A stretch of 64,000 nt of DNA from Bicyclus anynana (lineage: Eukaryota > Arthropoda > Insecta > Lepidoptera > Nymphalidae), in the NCBI RefSeq assembly GCF_947172395.1, contig NC_069092.1:10027418-10091417 (forward strand), written 5' to 3'. Each line of letters begins with the position of its first letter. Positions within the stretch are counted from its first letter, which is position 1. This document shows positions 10,643 to 21,854 of this stretch, piece by piece. The position numbers were made by a program, and so were the translations under genes. The notes beneath the pieces are model-generated. The model did not search any database. It was given only the letters and a program-made list of their open reading frames with translations, and was not told the origin of the DNA.

Positions 10643-10843
10643 GGCTTAGTTAAGGGCAATGGGCGGGGCACATAGTTCGAAGAGCTGATGGACGTTGCGG
10701 TCCCAAAGTGGCGACCCCGCACTAGGAAGCGCAGTGTTGGTCGACCCCCCACTAGGTGGACTGACGACATCAAGCGATTCGCAGGGAATCGCTGGATGCA
10801 GGTGGCTCAGTATCGTGATGTTTGGAAGTCCCTACAAAAGAAA
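10643..10843 (+). mobile_element. RTE-type LINE 3'-end fragment with 12-bp flanking duplication
   Basis: Encodes, with frame breaks, GHIVRRADGR, then a VGRPPTRWTDDIKR-like segment and the W-rich terminus ending VWKSLQK. TGAAGCCGTTTC occurs at 10631-10642 and 10844-10855, a perfect 12-bp target-site duplication. 5'-truncated and dead. Confidence 0.8.
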
Positions 10844-10855
10844 TGAAGCCGTTTC

Positions 10856-11699
10856 AGAGGAATGCAACCATTAACACCGTGACACGATTTTCCTAATATT
10901 AGAATAATAGTATCAATTGTAGTAATTAAATAGCTATGAAATGAAATGTCAAAAATAATAGTAAACACATAACATTGGTCTGTCTGTTTATTTTCCAGGT
11001 AGCTTTGTAGTCAAATATACACAGCGTTTGCACACGTCGTTTGTACACATTCAATGTTGTTACATCAAATAATGTAAATGTTCGCTTTAAACAACTGAAA
11101 TGGACACAATAAAGATATATTTTCCAAAGGAAAACCCGAGCAATTGTACAGTTCGTGTATTGAGAGCTAGCAGTTTTCTTTGTGGGATCACGGAATAAAA
11201 ATCGGAGCGCCTTTTCGATCGAGTTTGTTTGCTGTACAGTGTGCTCTGAGGCAAACCAACTGGTGTTGGCGTAAGGCCCCGACCGTAGTAGCGTTTTCGT
11301 GCGTTTCTTTAGCGTTTGAATGTATGATTAGTTATTACTAATAAAGCACTTTTCAACAATGTTTAACCGATTACTACTACGACTAGTTTCGAGCGATTCA
11401 AGATTTTTATCCATGAACTTATTTGCAACGTATTTATAAATAAAAAGTTACGTAACTTTGCCTGCCTACATTTTTAGAGCCTATTGGAGAAACACTAACA
11501 TTACTTCGAACTGATTTTGTCATATCACGAGTTTTTTTCCGATTGTTATTTTCAAATTGTATTGTACCTCTCCATGTACAAGTATGTATTACAATGTACA
11601 CACTCGTAGTTTGTTGTCGATTGTCAACAAATATGTGTTGTTGTAAATAATTTGTTCAGTGTTTACAGTTTTTTGGTTATGCAAATCCGTAATACCTTT
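10856..11699. other. Intergenic unique sequence
   Basis: No recognised feature. The part 11150-11310 (GGATCACGG, GGAGCGCC, CCCCGACCGTAGTAGCG) is less AT-rich than its surroundings but has no coding support. Confidence 0.3.
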
Positions 11700-11930
11700 A
11701 TCAGGGTAACAGCTGAAAATCAGCGCCGTATGGTTGAGCGTTTTGCTTGATTCATGCAGCACAATGCTGAGTTTGTATCTCTTTTGAAGGTTGTGCCAAA
11801 AATGAGCTACTGGTGTGTGATGCTTCTACTTTTGCTTGAGATTTAGTATTGAATTGGCATCAGACACAGCAATAGTGTACTGCTTCGGCATTGTGATGTG
11901 CGGCACAATTTAAAAATAAAAGGTTTTCCT
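11700..11930 (+). mobile_element. Probable LINE 3' UTR remnant
   Basis: AACAGCTGAAAATCAGCGCCG, later CATGCAGCACAATGCTGAG and a final GGCACAATTTAAAAATAAAAGG resemble the 3' untranslated part of a decayed insect LINE. Weakly supported. Confidence 0.35.
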
Positions 11931-12662
11931 TCATTCTTCCTTTCTTGCGAGTTCTCATCGCTTCCAAGGGTGAGGTTCATAAAGCAGCAATCAGAGCATA
12001 TTACCTCCAACCTACCTTATTCTTACCGTACTTATTGCATTCCCAAAAACCTAGGCAGGGAACAGACAATATGAGAAAATGACATTCAGCAACCAACATG
12101 AAAAATATCTGTAGGTACTTATTAAGTGACGTCTGTCTGCGTTTATGATTTAAACGCTAGCAGTTAAACCGCTAGTACGGTCGTGGCCTGTAGACCGAAC
12201 GCATATTGTGCTTGTACAAGCACGCCGGGTGGTCTTTATCATTTAATGTACACAAACTTCACCACAAAACAATATAATGCTAAAATACAAAATCAACAAC
12301 GTAGGCATTCTGAGGAAACAAAAGCCAAAGGAAACCACGCGTTAAGTTTTATTCGCCCACCGATTCCACTCTGCAGGGATACGGATAATAGAAAAGCATG
12401 TATTTTTACTTTTTTTTTACGTTTTTATTGTTCGAAATGTTATACCTACTCGCTTTTATTTTGATTTTTATTATCCGGCTATGTATTAGAGAAAGAATGA
12501 TTATAATGGTTCTTTTTCAGCAAATTGTTGCCTTGCCATTTGTTCATTTTCTCTATAATGTCTATTGTACGAGTAGGCTATATACTAGGGGTCACAATAC
12601 AGTCGTTTAATATATTTTTTTAACATTGTTATTTTTTTTTTAAGAATATTTGCCATATATTT
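11931..12662. other. Intergenic, no recognised feature
   Basis: The piece 12180-12370 is moderately complex and unique; the rest is AT-rich. Small open frames here show no domain. Confidence 0.3.
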
Positions 12663-12800
12663 TATAATATGACCAATATTTTCATTCCCCTCCAATTAGT
12701 CGGGAAAGATTGTGCTAAGAGCGGGTACGACAATAGACCAACGGGGCGGGGATCGAACCACCAGCCCTCGGTGATGAGTCCAACCGCTCTTACCGTTGAT
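12663..12800 (-). mobile_element. tRNA-derived SINE, family E
   Basis: Minus strand: a tRNA-like head with B box GGTTCGATCCCCGCCCCGTT, then TATTGTCGTACCC and TCTTTCCCGACTAATTGG. A second copy in the same orientation lies at 58316-58463. Confidence 0.75.
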
Positions 12801-13617
12801 TATTTACTTGATTTATCTTAAATTTAAATTATTTAATATCAGATGCTTGCGTGGAATTGATCTCGAATAATTCATTTCATTTACATCTAATAGCAATAAA
12901 ATTAAGTCGATATTTTATTCCAAAGCATGAAAATTTATTTTATACGTTAGGTACCGAGGATTTTCTTCCTTTTATTTGTTGTGTATGTTATTAATTAAGT
13001 ATGCTAGCTGAGCGCTATAAAACATTTTGTTTCAGAGAACCGGAGAAATGGTGATTAGTCATAGAATAAATTGCTTCGCTGTAGTATTCGCTATATGATA
13101 GTTTGAGTTATTTTAGTCATTGTTGTTTTATAGAACAAGTTCGTCCGCGAAGCAGTATTTCAGAATTACTACTGACACTTTTATCTCGCAGTCAGAATCG
13201 TTAGGTCAGAACGGAGTGAGAAACTCGTAATAATATTAATGATTTTATTATGCTTCTTTGAACTTTTTTAGTTTATCCGATACGATTTTAAACTTTTTGT
13301 TGCTACGTCGTGTCAATGCGATATCGTAACGATCTTTTTTGTTATGATGTATTAAATATGCTTTGTCAAATTGTTTGGTGGACAAATAGTTATTAAGGTG
13401 CAAAGATAATGGAATAGCAAAGCTCTAAGAGAAAGCTCTATTTTAATAAACTTTTCACTTGGTAGACTAGCTAAGTAAATATTGAAAGAGGTAGCTATAG
13501 CAATTATAATTTGAAAAGTTTTTAAAAAGCTTGTTTTCACTAGACTAACTTCATGTTATATTTTTTGGGCAAGTTTGCGCTTGACCATCATATTTACCAC
13601 CTGTGTGCTTAGTGGCA
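12801..13617. other. Intergenic, AT-rich
   Basis: No exon, RNA or repeat recognised. Confidence 0.4.
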
Positions 13618-13761
13618 GTTTTCATACTGTGTCGATCGCGTAACCGTAAACGCGAATTTCTAAGGAATTGAAACTGCGCCATCTAGTGAAACTACTGCAC
13701 AGCTGTTTCAATTCCTTGAAAAATTGTGTTTACGGTTACGCGATAGTCACAGTATGAAAAC
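13618..13761. mobile_element. Foldback MITE with 57-bp terminal inverted repeats
   Basis: Arms 13618-13674 and 13705-13761 start GTTTTCATACTGTG and match at 50 of 57 positions, separated by a 30-base loop containing GCGCCATCTAGTG. No coding content. Superfamily and target duplication are not clear. Confidence 0.85.
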
Positions 13762-13908
13762 ATTAAAACTTAGCTATAATAAGGAAATCAGACTTCGATA
13801 AGGCAATTCAGACCTTATCCGCGTTTTATAAAGGCGAGTTAATAGTTTAACTAAAGGCATATCAACTATTATAAATAAATGAAATTAAAACTATTTTATT
13901 TATATATA

Positions 13909-14262
13909 TATACTTATAATAAATCTGTAGAGAGGTCAATTCTGTACATGAAATATATTTCCAAAATAATTATCAGCGTGTGATTAGTGATCGATACTGA
14001 TGCTAAAAATGCAAAAAATGCAAAAATACATGTCTGTCTGTATGTTCATTATAGAAACAAAACTAGTCATCGGATTATAACGAAACTTGGTACAATTATT
14101 CTTCATACTCCTGGGTAGGTTATATTATAATTTTCATCACGATCAATAGGAGCAGAGCAGTGAAGGGAAAACGGTTGAAGTTACTCCATTTTTACATCGG
14201 TACTACGGTAAGGGCTTGATTAAAGAGCTTAAGGCCGGACGAAGTCGCGGGCGTCCGCTAGT
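13909..14262 (+). mobile_element. Helitron-like element (CGCTAGT end)
   Basis: Starts near TATACTTATAATAAATCTGT and ends GAAGTCGCGGGCGTCCGCTAGT. The middle contains a lepidopteran repeat body (GTAGAGAGGTCAATTCTGTA). Helitron-type 3' end, no terminal repeats. Confidence 0.6.
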
Positions 14263-14814
14263 ACTAAATAAAGTTCTATAATCGGATCGGTTCATGTGTA
14301 GACGTCCCTATAATTTATATATTTAGCTTCAGTTTGAAACAACGGCCAATCTTAAGCAATGAATATTAAATAAATTGCGGACGCATCAAATCAAATAAAT
14401 TACACACATAACGACGTTCTGATAAATATTTATGTTGGATGGTGTGCACTCAGTGGTTATTTTACAATGTGCAAACACTCTACATGTAATGGCGCATGCA
14501 TGGTGTTGGACTATGTTTTATGGTGAGTAAAAAATATATGGGTGATTGCATAAATACCGCTTATATATTTGCCTAACGGTACCTTACGCTTTGACTAATG
14601 TGACCTTAAGCTAAGTTATAAAATTTAAAGTGATTAGGTTATTTGGGTGGTTGGTTTGATCTGAGGTTTTTGACAGGCCACCGTAACAGCCTTACGTGTA
14701 AAATCAAAAATTTGTAAAAAGTAATTTACAATATTACTTAATCTGGTGATGCTTCCCGAAGAAAACAACATAAAAACAATACTATCCGAAGGAAGAAGAA
14801 AAACACTAACACAT
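14263..14814. other. Intergenic, no recognised feature
   Basis: AT-rich. Nothing supported. Confidence 0.4.
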
Positions 14815-14890
14815 TTTTTGGGTCTTTTGTCTATTGGGCCCCAAGTAATTTTGATAATAGCCCACTCTAAGTCACGCTACGCTACTGGTT
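14815..14890 (-). mobile_element. Fragment of the GGGGCGTAGC MITE family
   Basis: On the minus strand it begins ACCAGTAGCGTAGCGTGAC and runs into GGGGCCCAATAG, matching one end of the element at 16089-16348. Confidence 0.55.
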
Positions 14891-14904
14891 TTTGAGGCGT
14901 CTAT

Positions 14905-15053
14905 CAGTGGTATTCATAGACGTTGTAGAAGGACCCCCAGGGAATCATTCACCTGCTGAGTGTCAAATTCTCGAACACATAGAGGTTAAATTCGACACTC
15001 AGCGGCTGAATGATCCCTTGGAGGTGCCCCTACAACGTCTATGACTTCACTGT
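14905..15053. mobile_element. Foldback MITE with long inverted repeats
   Basis: Arms 14915-14969 and 14989-15043 begin CATAGACGTTGTAG and pair at 46 of 55 positions around a 19-base loop. Pairing continues outward for about 10 bp with lower identity (CAGTG ends). Confidence 0.85.
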
Positions 15054-15161
15054 AAGTCTAAGCGCAAAAGCTCTAAAGACGTGCCCTAGGTTTAGTAGGA
15101 CTACTCGTTTCTCTACTTATTTCGTAGTAATTATTTTTGTAAGTAGTTTCTGCGGTCTATC

Positions 15162-15689
15162 TATACTTCTATACTGATATTATAACGGAGATGGTCCAAA
15201 ATTGTATGGAGCCCAGGTCCAGTCATTGTACCCTAGCGGTAATAAAAGAAAATATTTTTTTTAACTATTTTTGATTATACAAATCTACGAATTTACTTTA
15301 ATTCTTTCGAAATAATATTCAATATCTCCCAAGAAATGCAACACTATTAATAATGGCGGATTGATGACGTTTTCAATGCACTAATCGATTTGACGTTCGC
15401 TGTCAATTGTCATATCATAGTTGCTTTAAGGGCGCCATCTTGGTATAACTCAAAAACTTGGGATTTAATTTTTATTTTTCTTTTTATTTAGTTTCATTTT
15501 GAATAAATGTTTATAAGATTCTTTTTTTTTTAAATTTTAATGATACGGGGTCCTTTGTGTTAATCTCTGGATGTATTGAACCGATTTTGAAAATGCTTTT
15601 ACCACTAGATAGCCACGTTATTTGTAAGGAGCTATATTTTATCCGTATTCTAGAAAGGGAACTACGCAGGTGAATAGCGTCGGCTAGCT
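15162..15689 (+). mobile_element. Helitron-like element, possibly interrupted
   Basis: A 5' end TCTATACTTCTATACTGATA and a 3' part from about 15545 ending GCGTCGGCTAGC belong to the CAGCTAG Helitron-like group. About 340 bp between them is unrelated, either a later insertion or a chance pairing of two fragments. Confidence 0.45.
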
Positions 15690-16088
15690 AAAGAATATTT
15701 ATATACCCATCCTTACATAACATTTTTGCGTCCATATTTTCTAAATATGAAGACTATTGAAGATGCAGTGGAACATAATTAAAATATCCCACGAATATCG
15801 GATATACTGGTAGCACTAGCAATAACACTGGTATAATAGCCGTCTAAAATATGCATGTAAATATTTTATTCGACCATAAAAGTCGCGTTCGATATAACTT
15901 TAAAGTATGTCGGCAAAGTGCTTTACCAAGTTTCGAGAGGTACTGTTTTATTGGTCGATGACACGCGGAATGGATTGTACGCACGACTTTACAGAACGAA
16001 AGACTGAGATGGCCAGACTTACCTCATATTATGAAGAGCTTTTCTTCCGCCGCTGTCTTCTATCTTCTGTTTTTTGTCCGCCCGTCTT
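15690..16088. other. Intergenic, no recognised feature
   Basis: An open frame at 15907-16101 has no domain or splice support and runs into the next repeat. Confidence 0.35.
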
Positions 16089-16348
16089 ACCAGGGGCGTA
16101 GCTACCGTCGTATCAGCCTTAAAAATGATACGGGGCACCCGGGCTACAGGGGCCCCTTACGTCTGAGAGCAAAAATAAGGGAAATGTAGGTAATCCACGA
16201 TCTCTTTTTTTCCCTGGTTAAGTGTGCGCCCAGAAGTTGTAAATGTCCTACATAGGTTAAGTCGCAGTCATATTTATTTTAAGCGAGCATTTTTGTTTCT
16301 TTTGTGAGAAATCCTTACCTTTCAAAGGCACGCTACGCCACTGGCTCC
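16089..16348. mobile_element. MITE with GTAGC terminal inverted repeats
   Basis: Left end ACCAGGGGCGTAGCTACC, right end GGCACGCTACGCCACTGGCT: inverted termini around 260 bp with CGGGGCACCCGGGCTACAGG inside. Type common in Lepidoptera. A second fragment is at 14815-14890. Confidence 0.7.
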
Positions 16349-16358
16349 TAAAATGAGG

Positions 16359-16622
16359 TTTTTTTCATTATTCTTTACAAGTTAGCTTTAGACTACAATC
16401 TCACCGGAAGGTAAGTGATGATCTAATCTTTACACGACATCGTACCGGAACGCTAAATCTCTTCGTAGTATGTCTTTGTCATTAGTGTGATAACTAGCCA
16501 CGGCCGGAGTCTCCCACCAGCCAGAAGTGAACCTATTAAGAAAACCTCAATCGGCCCAGCCGGGGATCGAACCAAGGACCTCCGTGTTATAAATCCACCG
16601 CGCACACCACTGCGCCACATAA
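16359..16622 (-). mobile_element. SINE family A, internally deleted
   Basis: Minus-strand copy from the tail (TTATTCTTTACAAGTTAGC) to the tRNA head (CACTGCGCCACAT). About 45 bp are missing near 16420 compared with full copies. B box GATCGAACC is retained. Confidence 0.8.
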
Positions 16623-17129
16623 GTTGTCAAAAAGGTATGTCTGGCTTTGCAGGCTATTAGTCCATTATTCTTGTGAGAATTATCATGCACTTTGTGAAGT
16701 CATTTAAACGCGAACATAATTTGTAGGCTATATGGTTTATTATCGTGTGAGGTTGTAAGTTAATTGTGTCATGAGGCATGCAATGAGGGGCAGGTGGTTC
16801 CACCAGGGGTCTGTCGGACCTTCAGACAAGGAGACGCCCCGCTGAGTGCGTGAAGCGAAAACTCGATAGTCGATAACTCTTTAACGCAACACTATTACTT
16901 ACTCAGACTAAATAAAAACATAGACGCATAAAATAAACACGAATATCTACTTCTATAAAGAATCATAAGCCTAATGACATGGAACGTTTGTTGAAATACG
17001 TAAATGCCCCAGAAAAACGTCTCGTGATTAGTTTTTCTTTTTTTTTTACTGTGTAATTTTGCCGGCCCTGCTACCGTTTAGTTAGTTAGTTTAGTATATG
17101 TTAGTGCATTTGTATAAAATCTTATTTAA
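16623..17129. other. Intergenic, no recognised feature
   Basis: GC-richer patch at 16780-16860 (GGGGCAGGTGGTTCCACCAG) of unknown nature. No gene. Confidence 0.35.
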
Positions 17130-17513
17130 TCCTACTAATATTATTATAAACGCGAAACTTTGTATGGATGTTTGGATGTATGTTTGGATGTTTGTTACTC
17201 TTTAACGCCGCTACTACTGAAGTGATTTGGCTAAAATTTGGAATGGATATGGATTTTACTCTGGATTAACACATAGGCTACTTTTTATCCCGAAAAAATC
17301 CATGGTGTCCCGAGATTTGCGAAAACTAATGATTTTAATGACATGAATGTTTGTTACTCTTTCACGCCTCGACTACTTAATCGAATTAGCTGAAATTTGG
17401 TATTGAGATATATTATAGCATGGATTAACACATAGGCTACTTTTTATCCCGGAAAATCCATGGTTCCCGAGGAACTAAATTCCACGCGGACGAAGTCGCG
17501 GGCGTCCGCTAAT
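17130..17513 (+). mobile_element. Helitron-like element with internal duplication
   Basis: Begins TCCTACTAATATTATTATAA and ends GAAGTCGCGGGCGTCCGCTAAT. The block 'GTTACTCTT..CGCC' through 'CACATAGGCTACTTTTTATC' occurs twice (about 17192-17300 and 17351-17455), an internal tandem duplication. The final G of CTAGT is mutated to A. Confidence 0.8.
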
Positions 17514-17930
17514 AAAATATATTTTTTAATGTTATTCATTTAGTCTTTGGCAAGATGATGTATTGATGTATTAACTCATTAAAATTCAAACCGGTATAAA
17601 GGTTAAAGACATCATAAAAAGTTTTATCCCGCTGCGATGTTGTGATTATGAAAAACGGGAAGGGCACCGCTTTTGATGTGCCTGTCTTCTTTACTTCGTG
17701 TTAACATTGATGGGAACTTAAAAGGAAGTTAAGTGCACTTAAAATATTTGCTACACAGAAATAGGAATATTATAAACAGTTTTTTGTTTAATTTAACGAC
17801 AACTAAGCGCGTTAAATTAAACAAATTGTAATGAGTATTAGCCATATTTATTTATTCTGAATTAAGTGATCCTGTCTAAAAATAGTGGACTAGGGGAAGT
17901 ACCTTTATTTAAACCATTATATACACATCT
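17514..17930. other. Intergenic, no recognised feature
   Basis: AT-rich unique sequence. Confidence 0.4.
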
Positions 17931-18130
17931 ACCGTGATAGCCCAGTGGATATGGTGTGGGTTCGAATCCGGCCTGGGGCGTGCACCTCCAACTTTTCAGT
18001 TGTGTGCATTTTAAGTAATTAAATATTACATGTCTTAATCGGTGAAGGAAAACATCGTGAGGAAACCTGCATACCAGAGAACTATCTTAATTCTCTGCGC
18101 GTGTGAAGTCTGCCAATCCATCCAATGCCA
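17931..18130 (+). mobile_element. SINE family B, internally deleted and 3'-truncated
   Basis: Head GTGATAGCCCAGTGGATATG joins directly to GTGTGGGTTCGAATCCGG, so the CCTCTGCCTCCGATTCC block is missing; the copy ends after TCTGCCAATCC. A Helitron-like tail scrap (GGCGTCCGGTAGT) follows at about 18130-18152. Confidence 0.8.
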
Positions 18131-18152
18131 ATAGGTCACTGGCGTCCGGTAG

Positions 18153-18946
18153 TATAATATACTCGTAAGTTTACCAATCTATATTAAAACCTAAAGGTAG
18201 ATCATATAAACTCTTGTTTAAGCAGATCTGTGCCAAGCATTTTGTTATAAATAATATTTTGAGCTATTCATTTTTTAAACACAATGGATATTCTTCTTAT
18301 AATAAATACGACAATAGTCCCAACGCCTGGAAATCGAATGGTAGCTTACAAGTCCAGCTCGTTAACTGTAGAGCAGTTGACGCATTGGAACATAAGCTCA
18401 TAATAATAATAGTCAATCCATATAAGTACTAAGCTACTAATAATTATAATCGTAAACTCACACATAAGGCAAACAATAAAATAATACAGAACAACAAACC
18501 TCCCCTATGTGCATAACATTATATTATATTGAAAAAGCGACGCAAACAAGGCAGTTAACACGTCAACTGTGTCCTTCGTAGCGTAAAGAAAGCCTTTTGT
18601 CATCAGAACACCATTCTTTAGATCTACCTAATGTAGTAAACAAAACTGCTTTGACGATCTCTATAGGATGTTATGAAGGAAGTAAACCCATACATTTACA
18701 TGTAGATTTTAGTTAATCGTAGTACTTCACCTATGTATTCTGTGGTACTTTTACGTTAATTATAGTGTATTAATAAACTTTATTAGATAAACTAGATTAA
18801 TACATTAGATACAGGCGGTAGTATTTAGAAGTGAAAATTTCGGGTAAGTTTCGTTGAAATTTGATTTATTTCGGATAATTTATTTTTCCAAGTCACGTCG
18901 TAACTTAAATCTTTATGAAAAACCTATATGCTGCAATCTATGCCTA
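18153..18946. other. Intergenic, AT-rich
   Basis: No feature supported. The open frame at 18214-18432 has no homology hallmark. Confidence 0.4.
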
Positions 18947-19091
18947 ACCCAATGGCGTGCACAAGGCTTTTAACTAGGGTAGTTATGCACTATACGTACA
19001 AATTAAACAAGGTGAAAAATTCCACCTTCAATTCAAGATTATAAGAAGCAGTGCATTATTGCATCTATGAAGTGCACGCCACTAACCTAAT
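18947..19091. mobile_element. MITE with TGGCGTGCAC ends
   Basis: Left TAACCCAATGGCGTGCAC and right GTGCACGCCACTAACCTAAT are inverted termini about 145 bp apart. The subterminal AGCAGTGCATTATTGCATC recurs in the fragment at 60154-60200. Confidence 0.6.
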
Positions 19092-20762
19092 CTTTAAGTC
19101 AACAGCACATAAGGATTTCGTGGTTTATGGTAAATAGACTACTATTAGCAATTAACAGACAAGCTGTAAAAAAGATCATGTTTTTTTTCCCGCTGTTTTA
19201 ACTGCCTTCTCTAGTGGTTTTATTTTATCTTTTTTATTAACAGCTGTGAAGAATTTAAAGATAGATATATCATGAGTCAGAAATTAATCCAGCAAAGAAG
19301 GAACGTTACTTTCTAACTTAAATAGGAATTTAAGGTTAACGGGCCTTTAAACCCCGTAACCTAATTAATAAAAGATGGCGTCAGCATATTAAAAGGTACT
19401 TAATTTTTCAAATTCAGGCGGAATTCTTCATCATTTTGATATCAATAATTCATCGTGAAACTAAAAAAGCACTCCCGTCGAAGTTAATTAAAATGTCCCG
19501 GAAAGGACGGTCATTACCGGGGATGAAAATGCGATTTCGCTTCCACGGTTTTAAAGGAACTGTGGAGTTTCAGGATTATTTAAGACGCTTTCAACATAAA
19601 TAACAATATGTTTTGTGTCCATAGTTTTTGTTATAACAAATTTAAATTAACAATTTTAAATTCAATTCAATTGTTTAAACGTTTAAAATGTGTCTGCTTT
19701 GTATGAAATGTGACTTATTTTGTATATTTAAATTTAATAGAGTCTTTAAAATGCAGTTTGCAAGTTCGTCTATTTATGTTAAGTCTCTGGAACATATCAA
19801 TAAAATTGGCTTAAAATATAGTTTAAATTCGAATAACAAGCGTTATCGGCGAAAAGTACATCGACGTGTGTCAAATAGCGGAATCGCACCCCTGGAATGA
19901 ACCTAACTTAGATCTCCCATAAATATTAAAGTACAAGCCCCTAAATACTGTGCAGTAACAGCGATGTGACATCGCTCATTTCCATGGCAAATACGTTGTT
20001 AGTGACATTTTATTTTTGGCATCTCATAGAAATAAAGTCCAAATTCCAATAAAACTTGTTATAGGCGAATATTATCGATCGACGAGTATAGCGGGATCAC
20101 ACCCAAGTTCTTGGTTAAGTCTGGTTTCAAAAACAAAAATTAAATTTTTCGAGTAGACTAATAAAGCATTTGACGTTTTTTTCGTCGTGTACAAGCGTAA
20201 GACTAAGAATAAGTGCAAAATGCACATTTGTATGCGTATGCGCTTGTTGATTCTTATTGAAGATTCTGTTGGGAAAAAACGGCAGGTTCAGTACTCTATC
20301 ACTACGATAAACTGATCTATCAAGCTACTGTTTTAATAACTCCAATTCTTTTTTGTAATTAGTGCCAAGCTCCTGTTATCATCAAGGGACTAAATGCGGA
20401 AGTTTCGTTCATTAAAGTAAAATTACAAGCGTATTGGCCCAAGGGATTCGGGAATTATGGAATAAGGGATACGGTCTTGGCTCTAATGGGACTTGTAGGC
20501 AGTTAGGGCCACCCAATTAACGCCTGCGCTATGTACAAGTTAGTGGTAATAGACAATGGGGACTATGTATGGTCCTCTTTAGTATTGTATTAAAAGTATT
20601 TACTGTTTGGGTCTGATTTGTATTAGATACGGGTATTGTGAGTACCAACTGTCTTCTAAATTACCTATCAGAATTATTTCAGGCCCTCAGGGTTGTGTGA
20701 TGACCTGACATGTGATGAATGTTACATAGTTAAAGTTGCCAATGTTATGTTTTTTATTAGAG
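19092..20762. other. Intergenic, mostly unique
   Basis: 19320-19600 is a complex non-repetitive stretch (CGGAAAGGACGGTCATTACC) that could be conserved non-coding DNA. Two diverged direct repeats (about 19842-19894 and 20056-20104) share GTTAT.GGCGAA, TCGACG.GT and ATAGCGG.ATC.CACCC. No exon recognised. Confidence 0.35.
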
Positions 20763-20850
20763 AGTGGATTCGATTCCTAGCTGGGGTCAAATTGGGATTT
20801 TATATTTTCTTAATTGGCTCAAGTTTAGTTATCATCCTGCCGGGAAATAT
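20763..20850 (+). mobile_element. Degenerate SINE A fragment
   Basis: GATTCGATTCCTAGCTGGG, then TTTCTTAATTGGCTCAAG match the B box and the segment after it in SINE A, with heavy substitution. Confidence 0.5.
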
Positions 20851-21009
20851 AATAATATGCTCTACGATTATTATGTTATTGTTTTAATTTATTTTATTTT
20901 ATTGATACCTTAGCATGATTTGAGATAAAATGGAGTATCAAACGGTACTTTTGATTCGAAAACTCTCGGCTACTATTAACCATTTTAAATTTTTTGCGAA
21001 TGTTTCATA

Positions 21010-21194
21010 TCCTGCTAATCTTATAAACGCGAAAGTTTGTATGGATGTTTGTTACTTTTTAGCGCCGCAACTACTGATCCGATTTGGAAAATGAAAGCGA
21101 AGATAGATAATACCCTGGATTAACAAATATGCTACTTTTTATGAAGAAAATTTTTCATGTTTTTGCGAGATTTGCGTAAAACTGAATTCCACGG
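21010..21194 (+). mobile_element. Helitron-like element, 3'-truncated host of a LINE
   Basis: Begins TCCTGCTAATCTTATAAACG and runs through CTGGATTAACAAATATGCTAC to GAATTCCACGG, where a LINE fragment begins. AATTCCACG recurs after the LINE (21546-21554), but the expected GCGGACGAAGTCGCGGG end is lost. Confidence 0.75.
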
Positions 21195-21545
21195 GAATTC
21201 CTAAAGTCACTCAGCGGGCGATGGAGCAAACAATGCTTGGAGTTTTTCTGCGTGATCGAATCAGAAATGAGGAGATCCGCAGACGAAGCAAAGTCACTGA
21301 CATAGCTCAGCGAGTCCCGAAGCTGAAGTGGCAATGGGAGGCCACATAGTTCGAAGAGCCGATGGACGTTGGGGTCCCAAGGTGCTGGAATGGCGACCCC
21401 GCATCGGAAGGCGCAGGTGGACCTAAGACATCAAGCGGGTTACAGGGAGCCGCTGGATTCTGGCGGCTCGAGACCGTTGTGTTTGGAAGTCCATGCACGA
21501 GGCCTATGTCCAGCAGTGGACGTCCAACGGCTGATAATGATGATA
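21194..21545 (+). mobile_element. RTE-type LINE 3'-end fragment nested in a Helitron-like element
   Basis: Encodes LRDRIRNEEIRRRSKVTDIA, LKWQW, then after frame breaks DIKRV-like and W-rich segments, ending CCAGCAGTGGACGTCCAACGG and GATAATGATGAT. AATTCCACG at 21185-21193 and 21546-21554 is a 9-bp target duplication. Several frameshifts; dead. Confidence 0.8.
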
Positions 21546-21854
21546 AATTCCACGCGTCCACCAGTTGTACCATAAAATTATACTCGATATCTAACAGACA
21601 ATGAAAACGATGCTCCTTAAACAGAATACAAAGTATCCGACATGTCACAGCGGGCCCCAATTATAATTATTGTAATAATTAATGAGTTATATTCAATGAT
21701 AGCGAGGATACAATTACTGTGTCGCATCTGGCGACCGGATGATGTAATGAAAGCTACTAAGAGGTTGACCCCACGGTCACGAGACCGAGTCATAGCGTCA
21801 CACGCCGAATATTTATTGTAATAATAACAACTATTGTTTTTGTTGTTGAATGAA
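21546..21854. other. Short unique stretch between repeats
   Basis: No feature recognised. Confidence 0.35.

Noticed and set aside
21307..21660. Open frames on both strands as protein genes
   Set aside because: They are arbitrary frames of an RTE LINE 3' end (with the same region reading on both strands).
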